A stretch of 64,000 bases of DNA from Calcarisporiella thermophila CBS 279.70 (Eukaryota; Calcarisporiellomycota). The translations under genes were made by a program, and so were the position numbers. Positions 63,358 through 64,000 of the stretch are shown piece after piece (positions within the stretch are counted from its first letter, which is position 1; every line of letters starts with the position of its first letter). The DNA lies in NCBI RefSeq assembly GCF_041956535.1, contig NW_027192207.1, positions 276,454 to 340,453 on the forward strand. Direction: 5' to 3'. The notes under the pieces are model-generated. The model saw only the letters and a list, made by a program, of their open reading frames with translations, was not told the origin of the DNA and ran no database searches.

Positions 63358-63872
63358 AGAACGGGGTCTCCGCTGGGACAAGAGAAGTATCCACACAAAC
63401 CATCGATCTAACTGAAGTAATAGAAAGCCCGACAGAAATACCTTGCCTGCAAATCGATTCCCCAGGATCTAAGTTTTCCTTATTACGATACCATGGAACC
63501 ATAAAATCCTGCCCCATTCTTGTATTCGTTGACGGCAGAGCCGCGGGAGGCTTCATCTCACTGAACGAGGTTCACAAACTCAACCTGAAAACCATGACCA
63601 TCAGCCCCATTTTACTCAAGTTTGCAAACGGCAACACACACGTATGCAACAGCCTAGCTAAGAGCGTCCCTGTGCAAGTGAGCGACCACAAGGAAAACCT
63701 GGACCTGTTGGTAGAAGATCTCCCCCAATACGATATTATCCTTGGAAAACCATGGCTAGCGGGACACCAACCGTTTATCAACTGGGAAACTAATGAAATA
63801 AAATTTGATTTTAATAACCAAAAAAGCAAGGTAAACAAGGCAAAAAACAAGGTAAAATTCAATAACATGTAG
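63354..63872 (+). CDS. retropepsin-like protease frame, overlapping gag
   Basis: A 172-codon frame in the -1 register relative to gag. It overlaps gag's stop and has no ATG at its beginning, so it would need -1 frameshifting or internal initiation. The aspartic-protease fold is suggested by ILVFVDGRAAGGFISLNEV (flap and active-site strand) and DLPQYDIILGKPWLAGHQPF with INWETNEIKF, the usual C-terminal block of gypsy proteases. The active-site triplet is unusual: DGRA in place of D-S/T-G-A. The frame ends at 63872 without any reverse transcriptase, and its last ~17 residues (Lys/Asn-rich) are encoded by the antisense LTR fragment, so the natural C-terminus has been replaced. Confidence 0.75.
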   Translation: MKNGVSAGTREVSTQTIDLTEVIESPTEIPCLQIDSPGSKFSLLRYHGTIKSCPILVFVDGRAAGGFISLNEVHKLNLKTMTISPILLKFANGNTHVCNSLAKSVPVQVSDHKENLDLLVEDLPQYDIILGKPWLAGHQPFINWETNEIKFDFNNQKSKVNKAKNKVKFNNM

Positions 63873-63945
63873 TTGTCAATATTTAAAGGAATCAAAATAA
63901 AATCAGGCGATAAACAAGATCAGGCGATAATGGAGAATTGTTATA
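63820..63945 (-). repeat. inverted partial LTR
   Basis: The reverse complement of 62086-62210 with only a few mismatches and single-base gaps. It ends at the LTR's own outer terminus (GTTATA for GTTACA). It lacks the LTR's 3' third including the TATA. Confidence 0.85.
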
Positions 63946-64000
63946 AAGGTTAATTATGGGGGTGTTCACGCTTCCGCTCATTCTGATTGGGGTTGTTCAC

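Larger units (their letters stand above)
62086..63945 (+). mobile_element. truncated Ty3/gypsy-type retroelement closed by an inverted LTR fragment
   Basis: Order: a 177-bp LTR (62086-62262), a primer-binding-like site, an untranslated leader with degenerate AGTTCCC repeats, gag, an overlapping protease frame, then an antisense partial LTR (63820-63945). No reverse transcriptase, RNase H or integrase is present. The outer ends (TGTAAC... at left, ...GTTATA at right) are inverted copies, so the whole looks like a unit with long terminal inverted repeats. The bases next to the ends (GTCTG and AAGGT) do not match, so no 5-bp target-site duplication is seen. Insertion of the left end cut the TPR gene. 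Confidence 0.8.

Overview
The window reads as nuclear DNA of a filamentous fungus. The fungal markers are a chitin synthase fused to a myosin motor, an Ecl1-type zinc-finger protein, an Afi1 polarity protein and a Siw14 phosphatase. Introns are numerous and short, mostly about 50-90 nt with GT-AG ends. Several genes look unlike yeast and more like an early-diverging, zygomycete-grade fungus: a BRAT1 homologue, a caleosin and a GNB1L/Asa1 homologue. That placement is inference. Exon coordinates were joined by hand by keeping reading frame and splice sites consistent; they are models, not transcript evidence.

Layout. 1-8.1 kb: a tandem array of secreted type-B carboxylesterases, two intact (1642-3243, 5008-6600) and two decayed. 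8.7-11.4 kb (-): Afi1-like DENN/SPA protein. 11.6-15.1 kb (-): HEAT-repeat BRAT1 homologue, sharing a 216-bp divergent promoter with cytochrome c (15.3-15.9 kb, +). 16.2-16.4 kb: a GC-rich block with hairpins and no gene. 16.6-18.6 kb (-): a DH-PH RhoGEF. 18.6-21.5 kb: gene-free, perhaps holding remains of a copia-like element. 21.5-27.2 kb (+): class V myosin. 27.6-30.2 kb (+): FHA-kinase of the Rad53/Chk2 type. 30.5-32.0 kb (-): WD40 protein Asa1/GNB1L. 32.3-32.6 kb: a broken TPR fragment. 34.3-34.9 kb (+): a small secreted Cys-rich protein. 35.9-37.0 kb (-): Siw14-like phosphatase with a decayed partial copy beside it. 38.0-38.4 kb (+): Ecl1-like protein. 39.0-40.1 kb (-): an unrecognised protein. 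40.1-42.7 kb: gene-free, GC-rich in its first half. 42.7-48.5 kb (-): myosin-chitin synthase. 49.0-52.9 kb (-): FUSC/Bre4-like transporter. 53.8-58.4 kb (+): Drs2-type P4-ATPase. 58.9-60.6 kb (-): divergent caleosin. 61.3-62.1 kb (-): kinesin-light-chain-like TPR gene, cut by an LTR. 62.1-63.9 kb: a retroelement with LTR, primer-binding-like site, gag and protease, closed by an inverted partial LTR instead of RT/integrase.

Two functional themes recur, though both may be chance. Afi1, RhoGEF, myosin V, myosin-chitin synthase and Drs2 all serve polarised secretion and wall growth. BRAT1, the Rad53/Chk2 kinase and Asa1/GNB1L are all tied in other organisms to PIKK (ATM/ATR/TOR) signalling. The observations most worth following are the fungal BRAT1 with its conserved C-terminal tail, the inverted-LTR gag-protease element, the caleosin lacking a normal EF-hand, and the unrecognised 39-40 kb protein.
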